A DNA stretch of 50,801 bases, taken from the NCBI GenBank assembly GCA_025352795.1, contig JANXSF010000124.1:1-50801 (forward strand), given 5' to 3'. The notes below the pieces were generated by a model, which was not told the DNA's origin, made no database searches, and was given only the letters and a program-made list of their open reading frames with translations. The stretch's first letter is position 1, and the number at the start of each line of letters is the position of its first letter. A program made the translations under genes and the position numbers. This DNA is from Acidobacteriota bacterium (GTDB lineage: Bacteria; Acidobacteriota; Terriglobia; Bryobacterales; Bryobacteraceae). This document shows positions 8,374-16,250 of the stretch, piece by piece.

Positions 8374-9474
8374 GTGCCAGATCAACTTCTGCTTCGCGCA
8401 CTTTTCCTGATTCTGCTGGCTGCCGCAGCCGCTTATCTGCGCCTTTTTCAACTTTCTGAGTTCTATTCAGCACTTGTTGGCACTGGTGTTGGGTTGGTGC
8501 TCATCTTTATCGAAATGCGAGCCCGCCGGGTGTCTGCACAACGGGCAGCAGGGGCCGTCATTGGATGCTTGTTTGGCGTGCTCATTGCCTATCTGGCTAC
8601 TGGGGTTTTGAATCAAGCGCTATCTTCAAGTCCCGATACAGCCAGCTTTTTGAAAGTCGGCTTGTTGTTATGGCTGGGATATATGGGCCTTGCCATTGGT
8701 GCCAGTAAGGGGTCTGAAATCAGTTTCCCAGCGTTGAGCTCGGGCAAAGCTGCACCGGGGAGTGTTGCGAATGCCCTAAAAATCCTGGACACCAGCGTCA
8801 TTATTGATGGCCGCATCGCCGATATTGCGGAGACCTTTTTTCTGGAAGGGACGCTGATTATTCCGCAGTTCGTTCTGCGTGAGTTGCAAACCGTTGCCGA
8901 TTCTGCCGATTCCCTGAAGCGTAATCGTGGTCGCCGTGGCTTGGATATTCTACAGAAAATTCAAAAGATGCCACAATTGCATGTTGAAATTGTGGAGCAG
9001 GATTTCCCCAACGTCAAAGAAGTGGACCTGAAGTTGATTGAATTGGCCAAGCTGATCCAAGCCAAGATTGTTACCAATGACTTCAACCTGAATAAAGTGG
9101 CCCAACTGCATGGGGTTATCGTTCTGAATATCAATGAACTGGCCAACGCACTGAAACCAGTTGTACTTCCCGGTGAATTCATGCGAGTCTTCATTTTGAA
9201 AGAAGGAAAGGAATACAGCCAGGGTGTTGCTTATTTAGACGATGGAACCATGGTTGTGGTGGACAATGCCCGCAAGATGATTTCCAAAACCATTGAAATT
9301 TCTGTGACCAGCGTGCTGCAAACTACCGCCGGAAAAATGATTTTCGGAAAATTTGATGACCGCATGCACGCGGTGATTGAAAAGCCTGTTCTGGATAAAT
9401 CACCTGCTTTGGAACGCGTATTAGAAAAGCCCAGAGAGCAAGCCAGCGCCGCCAGTGGGCATAGTTCACTCTAG
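8374..9474 (+). CDS. PIN/TRAM domain membrane protein (YacL family)
   Basis: A 366-residue protein with about four N-terminal membrane helices (residues 1-115), then a PIN nuclease domain (KILDTSVIIDGRIADIAETFF, ending IVTNDFNLNKVAQLHGV) and a C-terminal TRAM RNA-binding domain (KEGKEYSQGVAYLDDGTMVVV). The acidic residues expected for a PIN metal site (Asp, Glu, Asp) are present. The family is anchored at the membrane and thought to act on RNA; its substrate is not known. GTG 8374 is preferred over TTG 8365 because AGGA at 8361-8364 is nine bases upstream of it. It often sits beside ispD, as here. Confidence 0.88.
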   Translation: MPDQLLLRALFLILLAAAAAYLRLFQLSEFYSALVGTGVGLVLIFIEMRARRVSAQRAAGAVIGCLFGVLIAYLATGVLNQALSSSPDTASFLKVGLLLWLGYMGLAIGASKGSEISFPALSSGKAAPGSVANALKILDTSVIIDGRIADIAETFFLEGTLIIPQFVLRELQTVADSADSLKRNRGRRGLDILQKIQKMPQLHVEIVEQDFPNVKEVDLKLIELAKLIQAKIVTNDFNLNKVAQLHGVIVLNINELANALKPVVLPGEFMRVFILKEGKEYSQGVAYLDDGTMVVVDNARKMISKTIEISVTSVLQTTAGKMIFGKFDDRMHAVIEKPVLDKSPALERVLEKPREQASAASGHSSL

Positions 9475-9511
9475 CCTTGTACAATAAAACATACCGAAAG
9501 TCGAAAAGCGA

Positions 9512-10237
9512 ATGAAAGTCGCCGTCATTTTACCAGCCGCGGGTTTGGGAACCCGCATGACCAAGGGTCAAACAGAAAAACCGGGTTCTGGTCGCAAGCA
9601 ATTTTTGTTGCTTGATGGCGAACCGATTTTGCTGCACACAATCCGCAAATTTTCCCAATCTCCGCTAGTTTCTGAAATAGTGTTGGCCCTGCGTGGGGAC
9701 GATATTGCCTGGGTGCAAGACTTAGTAGATAAAGAAGCCCCCAGTAAGCCCGTGCGCCTTGTCGTTGGTGGCGATTCGCGCCAGCAATCGGTGGAAAATT
9801 CCCTGGCCGCCATTGATCCTGAGACGGATTTAGTAGCGGTGCACGATGCTGTCCGCCCCTTTGTGACGCTGGAGCAAATTGCTGCCGTCATCCGGGAAGC
9901 TGGCGAGCACGGTGCCGCAATCCTTGGCATTGTACCTGTCGATACCGTGAAGCAGGTGCAGCGCAATGTGGTCCGCGCCACCATTCCGCGTGAAAAGTTG
10001 GTGTTGGCGCAAACTCCACAAGTCTTCCGTTTCGCCTTGCTTCGGGAAGCTTATCTGAAGGCTGGTGACGATAGCTTCGCCGGTACAGATGAAGCGAGTT
10101 TGGTGGAGCGTTTGGACAAAGTGGAAGTACACGTAGTGGCTGGGTCAGACCGTAATATCAAAATCACCAAACCATCGGACCTGGAACTGGCACAGCTTTT
10201 TCTTAATCAGGAAAAGGCTCTGAAGTCCCCCGCATGA
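9512..10237 (+). CDS. ispD: 2-C-methyl-D-erythritol 4-phosphate cytidylyltransferase
   Basis: A 241-residue cytosolic enzyme of the MEP isoprenoid pathway that joins CTP and MEP to form CDP-ME. The nucleotide-binding loop LPAAGLGTRM is at the N-terminus, with a lysine-bearing GSGRKQFLLLDG segment, the central VHDAVRPFVTLEQI and the C-terminal FAGTDEASLVE. Length is normal. Its last four bases (ATGA) overlap ispF, so the two consecutive-acting pathway genes are translationally coupled. Confidence 0.95.
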   Translation: MKVAVILPAAGLGTRMTKGQTEKPGSGRKQFLLLDGEPILLHTIRKFSQSPLVSEIVLALRGDDIAWVQDLVDKEAPSKPVRLVVGGDSRQQSVENSLAAIDPETDLVAVHDAVRPFVTLEQIAAVIREAGEHGAAILGIVPVDTVKQVQRNVVRATIPREKLVLAQTPQVFRFALLREAYLKAGDDSFAGTDEASLVERLDKVEVHVVAGSDRNIKITKPSDLELAQLFLNQEKALKSPA

Positions 10238-10716
10238 GCAGTTTGCGCATCGGTCAAGGTTGGGACAATCATCGCACCAAGGAAGGTCGCCCGCTGGTTC
10301 TGGGTGGCGTTACGATCCCTTGCGAATTTGGTCTGGATGGCCATTCCGACGCCGACATTTTATTGCACGCCGTTACTGACGCCATTCTTGGGGCGATGGC
10401 CTTGGGCGATATTGGCATGCACTTCCCCGATACTGATCCGCAATGGAAAGGTGAATCCAGTGACCATTTTCTGCGTCATGCCGTAAAACTGGCCAGCGAG
10501 CTTGGTTATCATTTGGTAAACGTGGATTCCACCATTGTTCTACAGCGTCCTAAGTTGGGCGAATATCGGGCGAAGATCAGTGAAAGCTTAGCTCAGATCC
10601 TGGACCTGCCCTTGGATTCAGTCTCCGTCAAGTTCAAAACTGCTGAAAAAGTGGGTCCGGTTGGCGAAGGATTATCAGCGGAAGCCCAAGCGATTTGTTT
10701 GCTTGAAAAAAGTTGA
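10234..10716 (+). CDS. ispF: 2-C-methyl-D-erythritol 2,4-cyclodiphosphate synthase
   Basis: A 160-residue enzyme that cyclises CDP-ME 2-phosphate with release of CMP in the MEP pathway; the family works as a zinc-containing trimer. The zinc ligands are visible: Asp and His in GQGWDNH and His in GLDGHSDADILLHAVTDAILGA. The phosphate-binding FPDTDPQWKG and C-terminal FKTAEKVGPVGEG loop are also present. The opening GQGWDNH differs slightly from the common G(Q/H)GFDVH but keeps both ligands. Length is normal. Confidence 0.95.
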   Translation: MSSLRIGQGWDNHRTKEGRPLVLGGVTIPCEFGLDGHSDADILLHAVTDAILGAMALGDIGMHFPDTDPQWKGESSDHFLRHAVKLASELGYHLVNVDSTIVLQRPKLGEYRAKISESLAQILDLPLDSVSVKFKTAEKVGPVGEGLSAEAQAICLLEKS

Positions 10717-10758
10717 AACTATAGGCTGGCAAAAGCGTTCATAATTATAAGTAGAGTT

Positions 10759-12036
10759 ATGTTTACACGTCACACACTTGCTTTGTTCGGCCTGTTGGCC
10801 TTTGCCTCATCGGTACATGCGCAGTACAACTACTCAAAAGATATTTCCCGTATCTTTCAAGCCAAATGCCAGCAGTGCCATCGTGAAGGGGATGTAGCTC
10901 CATTTGCGTTGGATTCCTATGCCACCGCTGTCGCCTGGTCAGAAGATATTAAGAACGCCGTTTCTCAGAAGCGGATGCCACCCTGGAAGCCAGTAGATGG
11001 CTACAACTCTTTCAGGGATGCCTGGGGTCTGAACGACGAAGAGCGCAGCATGGTCGTCAATTGGGTGGATGCCGGTATGCCAGAAGGGGACCCCGCCGAT
11101 TTGCCCGAACCTCTTCCCAATACCGGGGAGTGGGCTCTTGGCGATCCAGACATGATTGTCAAAATGCCCATTGAGTTTGCTGTTCCCGCTAGGAAAGATA
11201 CGTACCGCTGTTTTGTGATCCCCACAAGTCTGGCTGCAGATCAATTTCTTAGCGCCATTCAATATTTACCGGGCAATCGCCAGGTGGTCCATCATGTGAT
11301 TGCTTATGTGGATAAGACTGGGGCATCGGCCAAGTACGATGGCAAAGACGGCTCACCAGGATATGATTGCTTTGGTGGACCTGGGGATGGTGTTGCCGAA
11401 GACGCTACTTCCATGTTGGGGGGATGGGCTCCTGGAGTTCGTGCGCGATTTCTGCCCGATGGAATTGCCATGAAGTTGCCCAAAGGTTCCAAGATTGTTT
11501 TGCAAGTTCACTACTTTGCCAATGGCAAGAAAGATCAAACGGACCAGACCAAAGTTGGCTTGTACTATTCCAAGAACAGTGTCAATAAATTGCTGGCGTT
11601 TCTGCCTATCCTCAATACTGGTTTCAAGTTAAAACCAGGCGAAGAGAATGCTGAGGTTACTGCGCAATTCGCCATTCCGCCATTCTACGATGCCACCGTG
11701 ATTCTGGTCGCTCCGCATATGCACCTGCTAGGGAAGCAGATTAAATTAGAAAAGATCGGCATCGATAAAAAAGTGGATCCGCTGATTTACATCAATGATT
11801 GGAATTTCAGTTGGCAGGGTTTTTATACGCTGGAAACACCAATGCCGCTGCCGGCGTTATCTCAATTGAAAGTTACCTGCAACTTCGACAATTCCGATAA
11901 GAACCCGAAAAACCCCAATAATCCTCTGAAAACGGTTGGATGGGGTGAAGGAACCGAAGACGAAATGTGTGTCGGCTTCGTGGGCGTCGTGTTTGACCGG
12001 CAGGGCCTTCCCTTTGTCAGCAAGCGCACCCGTTAA
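10759..12036 (+). CDS. Haem c domain fused to a copper type II ascorbate-dependent monooxygenase-like domain
   Basis: A 425-residue secreted protein. A signal peptide (FTRHTLALFGLLAFASSVHA) is followed by a small c-type haem domain with one CQQCH motif near residues 38-42 and an RMPPW segment that could give the axial methionine. The rest resembles the two-lobed fold of peptidylglycine/dopamine monooxygenases: VVHHVIAY supplies His ligands for one copper, and VAPHMHLLGKQIKL plus downstream residues those for the second. The domain pairing suggests electrons arrive through the haem instead of free ascorbate. This arrangement is frequent in Acidobacteria and its substrate is unknown. The 3' end overlaps the P450 gene. 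Confidence 0.82.
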   Translation: MFTRHTLALFGLLAFASSVHAQYNYSKDISRIFQAKCQQCHREGDVAPFALDSYATAVAWSEDIKNAVSQKRMPPWKPVDGYNSFRDAWGLNDEERSMVVNWVDAGMPEGDPADLPEPLPNTGEWALGDPDMIVKMPIEFAVPARKDTYRCFVIPTSLAADQFLSAIQYLPGNRQVVHHVIAYVDKTGASAKYDGKDGSPGYDCFGGPGDGVAEDATSMLGGWAPGVRARFLPDGIAMKLPKGSKIVLQVHYFANGKKDQTDQTKVGLYYSKNSVNKLLAFLPILNTGFKLKPGEENAEVTAQFAIPPFYDATVILVAPHMHLLGKQIKLEKIGIDKKVDPLIYINDWNFSWQGFYTLETPMPLPALSQLKVTCNFDNSDKNPKNPNNPLKTVGWGEGTEDEMCVGFVGVVFDRQGLPFVSKRTR

Positions 12037-13363
12037 GATTCCTCCGGGTCCGCGACGATGGCCAGTCATTGGGCAACTGCTAGCGTTCCGCCGTGACCCT
12101 TTGCAATTTCTACAAAGTCTGCCGCCTGATTATGGCGGCATCACTTTTTTACGGCTTGGCAATCAGGGTGTGTACTTTCTGAACGATGCCAAACTCATTG
12201 AGCAAGTCTTAGTAACCGAAAACCAAAACTTCACCAAGAGCCGCGTTCTGCAGCGTGCCCGCACATTTCTTGGCGATGGATTGCTGACTGCCGAAGGGCA
12301 GCCTCATTTACGACAGCGTCGGCTAGTGCAACCAGCGTTCCATCGGGATCGGTTAATTCGATATGCCGATGACATGGCTCAGATTGGGGATCGGTTCCGT
12401 AACCGCTGGCAAAACAATGCGGTGATGGACATGGATCAAGAGATGATGCGCCTCACTCTGGCCATTGTCGGCAAGACCTTGTTCAGTGCCGACGTGGAAT
12501 CGGAATCGAAAGAAGTGGGCGAATCTATGGAGATCATTTTAGGTCTGTTCCAGTTGGTGATGCTGCCGTTTTCCACCGTGCTGGAAAAATTACCGCTCCC
12601 AGTGATGAAACGGTTTCACAAAGCGAAGGCCACGCTGGACGACATTATTTACGGTCTGATTGCGCAACGCCGCGCTGATGGCAAGGACCATGGCGATCTG
12701 CTTTCTATGTTGCTGGATGCCCGTGACGAAGAAGGTGACGGTGCTGGCTTGACCGATACACAAGTTCGCGATGAAGCGATTACATTGTTCCTTGCTGGTC
12801 ATGAAACAACGGCCAACGCCCTTACCTGGACCTGGTATTTGTTGAGTCAGCATCCTGAAGTGGAAGCTCGGATGCACGGGGAAATCGATCAAGTGTTAGA
12901 GGGTCGTCTGCCTGGCTTTCATGATTTTCCAAAGTTGCCTTATGTTGAGCACGTCATGGCCGAAGCTATGCGTCTTTATCCACCAGCCTGGGCAATCGGC
13001 AGACAAGCCAGGAACGATTTCACTTTGGGTGGTTACAATATTCCGGCCAAGTCTATTATCCTGATGAGTCCGTATGTAACTCATCGTAGTGCTGATTACT
13101 GGCCGAATCCCACACAATTTGATCCAGATCGTTGGTCGCAGCAATCTGGGGATCGACTCAAGTTTGCCTACTTCCCATTTGGTGGAGGGCCTCGATTATG
13201 TATTGGGGAACGGTTTGCTTGGATGGAAGGAGTGTTGCTGATTTCAGCAATCGCTCAGAAATGGAAGTTTAAATTAGCATCGGGACAAGTGGTGGATACC
13301 AAGCCGCTGATCACATTACGACCAAGATACGGCATGAAAATGCACGCCGTATCCCGGTTGTAA
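12014..13363 (+). CDS. Cytochrome P450
   Basis: A 449-residue haem-thiolate monooxygenase counted from TTG 12014. The frame is open upstream and GTG 11969 or ATG 11936 are other possible starts, so the N-terminus is uncertain. Family landmarks are all present: the proline-rich entry PPGPRRWPVIGQLLAF, the I-helix AGHETT at 261-266, ExxR at 317-320 (EAMRLYPP) and the haem loop FGGGPRLCIG with Cys396. There is no membrane anchor, so it should be soluble. The closest style is the CYP102/CYP4-like group acting on fatty acids or terpenes, but the substrate cannot be assigned. It overlaps the copper monooxygenase gene by about 23 bases and is probably co-expressed. Confidence 0.92.
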   Translation: MSASAPVKIPPGPRRWPVIGQLLAFRRDPLQFLQSLPPDYGGITFLRLGNQGVYFLNDAKLIEQVLVTENQNFTKSRVLQRARTFLGDGLLTAEGQPHLRQRRLVQPAFHRDRLIRYADDMAQIGDRFRNRWQNNAVMDMDQEMMRLTLAIVGKTLFSADVESESKEVGESMEIILGLFQLVMLPFSTVLEKLPLPVMKRFHKAKATLDDIIYGLIAQRRADGKDHGDLLSMLLDARDEEGDGAGLTDTQVRDEAITLFLAGHETTANALTWTWYLLSQHPEVEARMHGEIDQVLEGRLPGFHDFPKLPYVEHVMAEAMRLYPPAWAIGRQARNDFTLGGYNIPAKSIILMSPYVTHRSADYWPNPTQFDPDRWSQQSGDRLKFAYFPFGGGPRLCIGERFAWMEGVLLISAIAQKWKFKLASGQVVDTKPLITLRPRYGMKMHAVSRL

Positions 13364-13377
13364 GATGTGCGGAGAGC

Positions 13378-14154
13378 CTAGATTGCTGGCACTGTAGAAA
13401 CTTTGATGTTGTCCATATCTACAGTCGTCTTGCTATCGGACCGAATCGCCATAGCCCCATAAATCAAAGTATTGCCTTGGATGACGTTGAAGTTTGATGT
13501 GGCATTGATGGAGACCGGGATTCCGAAACCGCGAATCAAATTTCCTTTGATCAGGTCGCCTTGTGGTCCCACACGATCCGTATCGGTCGGGTTGTAACAG
13601 ATGCCCAATCCAGCATTCGAGCCGCCAGTGATGGTGTTGTTTTCAATCCGATTGCCGAATGAACGACTACCGCGAATGAACAGGCCCAGCCCAGTGTTCG
13701 AAATCATGTTGCCAGTAATCACAACGTTGCGCGATTGAACTACCATAATGCCCGTCTCAGGCGGAGCGGAATCTATACCGCGAATCACCAGGCTTTCCAG
13801 TTTGACGTTTGACGAACCATTGACAATTATGCCCATGGCACAGTTGCTGATGTGACCGTTGCGGACCACAACGTTCTGCGCATTATTAATGCGGATCGCC
13901 ACACCGCGGTTGCCAGGGCAAAGAATTTCCTGCCCATTCAAATCGAGTGTAACGCCACTGCCGGAAATGGTGATGCCATCACTGCCAGTTCCAGCGAAGA
14001 TGCTTGCGGATAGCACGTAGGCACCGCTTTGGTCGATAGTGCTGTAGGCCGAACCCACGGTACGCACGTCAGTTCGTTGAGCCAGTAGGCTTGCGGTTGC
14101 GGTCATTGCCAGCAAAGTGCCGCGCAAAACACACTTCATGTTGTCGAATCTCAT
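13378..14154 (-). CDS. Secreted right-handed parallel beta-helix protein
   Basis: A 258-residue protein from ATG 14154, preceded by AGGAG. The open frame continues upstream but has no ribosome site there. A signal peptide (LRGTLLAMTATASLLAQ) leads to a series of short repeats of the NosD/pectate-lyase type, for example NAQNVVVRNGHISNCAMGI, SSNVKLESLVIRG, SRNVVITGNMISN and NRIENNTITGGSNAG. These stack into a beta-helix. No catalytic signature was recognised, so it may be a surface or carbohydrate-binding protein. It is divergent from the beta-barrel gene at 14270. Confidence 0.8.
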   Translation of the reverse strand: MRFDNMKCVLRGTLLAMTATASLLAQRTDVRTVGSAYSTIDQSGAYVLSASIFAGTGSDGITISGSGVTLDLNGQEILCPGNRGVAIRINNAQNVVVRNGHISNCAMGIIVNGSSNVKLESLVIRGIDSAPPETGIMVVQSRNVVITGNMISNTGLGLFIRGSRSFGNRIENNTITGGSNAGLGICYNPTDTDRVGPQGDLIKGNLIRGFGIPVSINATSNFNVIQGNTLIYGAMAIRSDSKTTVDMDNIKVSTVPAI

Positions 14155-14269
14155 GTTTGTTCTCTCCTGTGAATCATCAATCGTATTGAGGAGGGCGCCT
14201 TCCGCATATCTATGTAGTGAATTTGCTGGGAATCCCCCCTGCAAGCTGCAATAATATTTGTGTTCCTTG

Positions 14270-14932
14270 ATGAAACAAGCCGCCCTTTTTAACTTGATGA
14301 TTGGTTGTTTGTACGCACAATCACAGCAAAATAATTTTGTTGGAGGAATGGTTGGGGTCACCACGCTTTCTGCGGATGGGCAAACTTCCATCACCACCAC
14401 TGGTTCGAATGTTTCGCTGTATAAACCGGAGAACGGAATCACTACCCGGTTCTTTTACGGGCGTCACTTGTCAGACTACTTTTCTCTTCAAGGGACCTAC
14501 ACGTTTAACCGTAATACACTCACATTGACTTCATTTGCTACGTTGTCTGGTCAGGAATCCGTTTATGAGCAGATGCGCTCCAGCACGCTCCAGATGGCCG
14601 GGGTAGAAGCCATGGCGTACTTTCGTCCACGCTCCAGCGCCTTGCGACCCTACTTATCATCTGGCGGAGGCGCAAGCCACTTTGCAAGCACAGCGCAACG
14701 AGTCACCGTGCAGCGCGGCGTACTTCCCATCCCCCCGGCGACTTTCACCGCTGTGAAACCATTTGTGCGAGTGGATGTGGGCATTGATATGAAGCTTACT
14801 CGAGGTTGGAAATTTCGTTACAGCTTTGGGGAATCTATCTTGCGGAATCCGATCAGCGTGCAGTTAATACCGCAAGGGAAGCGCAATTTAGCTTCGTTTC
14901 AAAACTTGTTTGGATTCGTTAAAGAGTTCTGA
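14270..14932 (+). CDS. Outer-membrane beta-barrel protein
   Basis: A 220-residue protein from ATG 14270 with a signal peptide (ALFNLMIGCLYAQ). The body shows alternating-polarity strands typical of small 8-stranded porin-like barrels: FVGGMVGVTTLSA, TTRFFYGRHLSDYFSLQGTY, MAYFRPRSSALRPYLSSGGG and RGWKFRYSFGESI. Acidobacteria carry many such OmpW/OmpX-like proteins of unknown function. The last strand ends in LFGFVKEF rather than a perfect C-terminal aromatic. A terminator-like hairpin follows at 14951. Confidence 0.7.
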   Translation: MKQAALFNLMIGCLYAQSQQNNFVGGMVGVTTLSADGQTSITTTGSNVSLYKPENGITTRFFYGRHLSDYFSLQGTYTFNRNTLTLTSFATLSGQESVYEQMRSSTLQMAGVEAMAYFRPRSSALRPYLSSGGGASHFASTAQRVTVQRGVLPIPPATFTAVKPFVRVDVGIDMKLTRGWKFRYSFGESILRNPISVQLIPQGKRNLASFQNLFGFVKEF

Positions 14933-14950
14933 CCGTTTCAAACGTCCGAG

Positions 14951-14974
14951 GCAGGCGAAACCGCCTGCAGTTTT
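14951..14974 (+). terminator. Rho-independent terminator after the beta-barrel gene
   Basis: GCAGGCG (14951-14957) and CGCCTGC (14962-14968) form a perfect 7-base stem with a 4-base loop, followed by AG and TTTT. It lies 19 bases after the stop at 14932. Confidence 0.7.
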
Positions 14975-15013
14975 GCCTGCCATTTAGTTTTCTGCAATCG
15001 GACCGCTTAAACT

Positions 15014-15071
15014 GTTGGAGCGAAGCGTACCAGGCCTTTGAAAAACCGCTCCCTCGCGGTCACGGCTCGGT
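15014..15071 (+). repeat. Dispersed palindromic intergenic element, copy A (one arm)
   Basis: This 58-base stretch, from GTTGGAGCGAAG to CACGGCTCGGT, matches the reverse complement of 29411-29469 with a few differences, and its last 27 bases (15045-15071) match 29370-29396 exactly. It is one arm plus the central loop of an imperfect palindromic element; the second arm is missing here. No coding role was seen. Confidence 0.75.
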
Positions 15072-15119
15072 AACGCACTGCTCCTACCCACCAAAGCAAG
15101 CCCCGTGTTTGAGATGTTG

Positions 15120-15138
15120 GGCAGGCATTCAGCCTGCC
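15120..15138. terminator. Short hairpin downstream of the sigma/partner operon
   Basis: GGCAGGC-ATTCA-GCCTGCC, a perfect 7-base stem 33 bases beyond the stop of the minus-strand gene at 15171. It could act as a weak terminator or 3' end. It lacks a clear T-run on the minus strand and reuses the GCAGGC core of the hairpin at 14951. Confidence 0.35.
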
Positions 15139-15170
15139 AGTTTACCGGTAGGAACGTTTATAAATAAACA

Positions 15171-15500
15171 CTAGCTTTGAAATTCAGCATACGGGCAGTT
15201 GGGCCAGAATACCGGAGCATGCTCCACTCGCTCACCCAACACCCGAGCATGGCAGACATTGCAATAGTGGAACTGCTGCACTGCCTTAGATGGCACCACT
15301 TCCATAATCTGTTCAAACACGCACAGGCCACGGCCCTGCGCCTTGGTTTCCGAAAGTTGAACCAGCGGGCCACTATTTCCCATGGTGGTTACAAGGCGGG
15401 AATACAGCTGTGATTTCAGACGAGAGGAAGCGCCGGGCAGCTCCACATCAGAGCATTGCTCCCAAAGATCATCGGGAAATTCGTTAGTTTCAGCCATCAT
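15171..15500 (-). CDS. Small cysteine-containing protein coupled to an ECF sigma factor
   Basis: A 109-residue soluble protein whose start overlaps the sigma-factor stop by four bases, so it is almost certainly translated with it. Such partners are usually anti-sigma factors. Here there is no membrane helix and no clear ZAS motif. The C-terminal half has a FHYCNVCHARVLGERVEH segment and a later NCPYAEF, giving three Cys and several His that could bind a metal or sense redox. The family is not recognised, so the anti-sigma role is inferred only from context. Confidence 0.6.
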   Translation of the reverse strand: MMAETNEFPDDLWEQCSDVELPGASSRLKSQLYSRLVTTMGNSGPLVQLSETKAQGRGLCVFEQIMEVVPSKAVQQFHYCNVCHARVLGERVEHAPVFWPNCPYAEFQS

Positions 15501-16111
15501 TTTCCCTCCTCACGTTCTCGCCACTTGGAACGAAACTGCTCTCGTGCGCGGCTTAAAAGCCGTTCCACTGCCTTCTCTGTCGATCCGGTCAATTGCCCCA
15601 TCTCAGTGGCACTGCGCTGTTCCCAGTATCGCCAGCGCAACGCCAACCCGTAATGCTCTGGCAGTTCAGCCAATATTTCCCAGGTCCAGGAACCCTGTCG
15701 TTGGCGGTCCATCAAAATGTCTGCACCCAGCCGCGGTTCAGGGATTTCTCTATCTTCAGGCAGCTCCTGAAGCGCTTCGCGCAATTGCTTGCGATAGTAA
15801 TCTTCCACTTTGTGCCGCGCAATGCCAAGCATCCAGGACTTCAATGACGATCCACCTCGAAAGCCTTTTAAGCCTTGCCATGCACCAAGAAATACTTCTT
15901 GCGTCAGGTCATCCACAAGGTCAATGCGAGGGGTTAAACGGGAGCGCAGATACTTTGCCACAGGATCTGAAAAGCGTTCTACGAACTCAGCCGCAGCTTT
16001 CCGGTCACCGGCTACGACATCGCGCGCCAAGTCAACATCGGCTGATGGAACAGTCGCGCCAGTCACTAATTCAATCAATATGGGGAAATCATCCTCTGCG
16101 GAAATCTTCAC
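15497..16111 (-). CDS. ECF-type RNA polymerase sigma factor
   Basis: A 204-residue sigma-70 family protein with only regions 2 and 4. Region 2 is seen as RFSDPVAKYLRSRLTPRIDLVDDLTQEVFLGAWQGLKGFRGGSSLKSWMLGIARHKV, cut here by description into the DDLTQEVFLGAW and LKSWMLGIARHK motifs. Region 4 is LALRWRYWEQRSATEMGQLTGSTEKAVERLLSRARE-like, with the TGSTEKAVERLLSRAR recognition helix. The linker lacks region 3. It is followed by a translationally coupled small protein, the usual arrangement for a regulator. Its promoter targets are unknown. Confidence 0.9.
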   Translation of the reverse strand: MKISAEDDFPILIELVTGATVPSADVDLARDVVAGDRKAAAEFVERFSDPVAKYLRSRLTPRIDLVDDLTQEVFLGAWQGLKGFRGGSSLKSWMLGIARHKVEDYYRKQLREALQELPEDREIPEPRLGADILMDRQRQGSWTWEILAELPEHYGLALRWRYWEQRSATEMGQLTGSTEKAVERLLSRAREQFRSKWREREEGK

Positions 16112-16250
16112 TGAGCAGATCCTTCGACATTTGAGTTGTCGCCTATCGAGTGAAATTCCCCCTTAATGATCTTCAACCTGGTTTGATAAGTCTTAGTGGG
16201 ATAGGCACCCCTGCCTGTCCTGACCGGAACTTAGACGACTCTAGCGCGCC

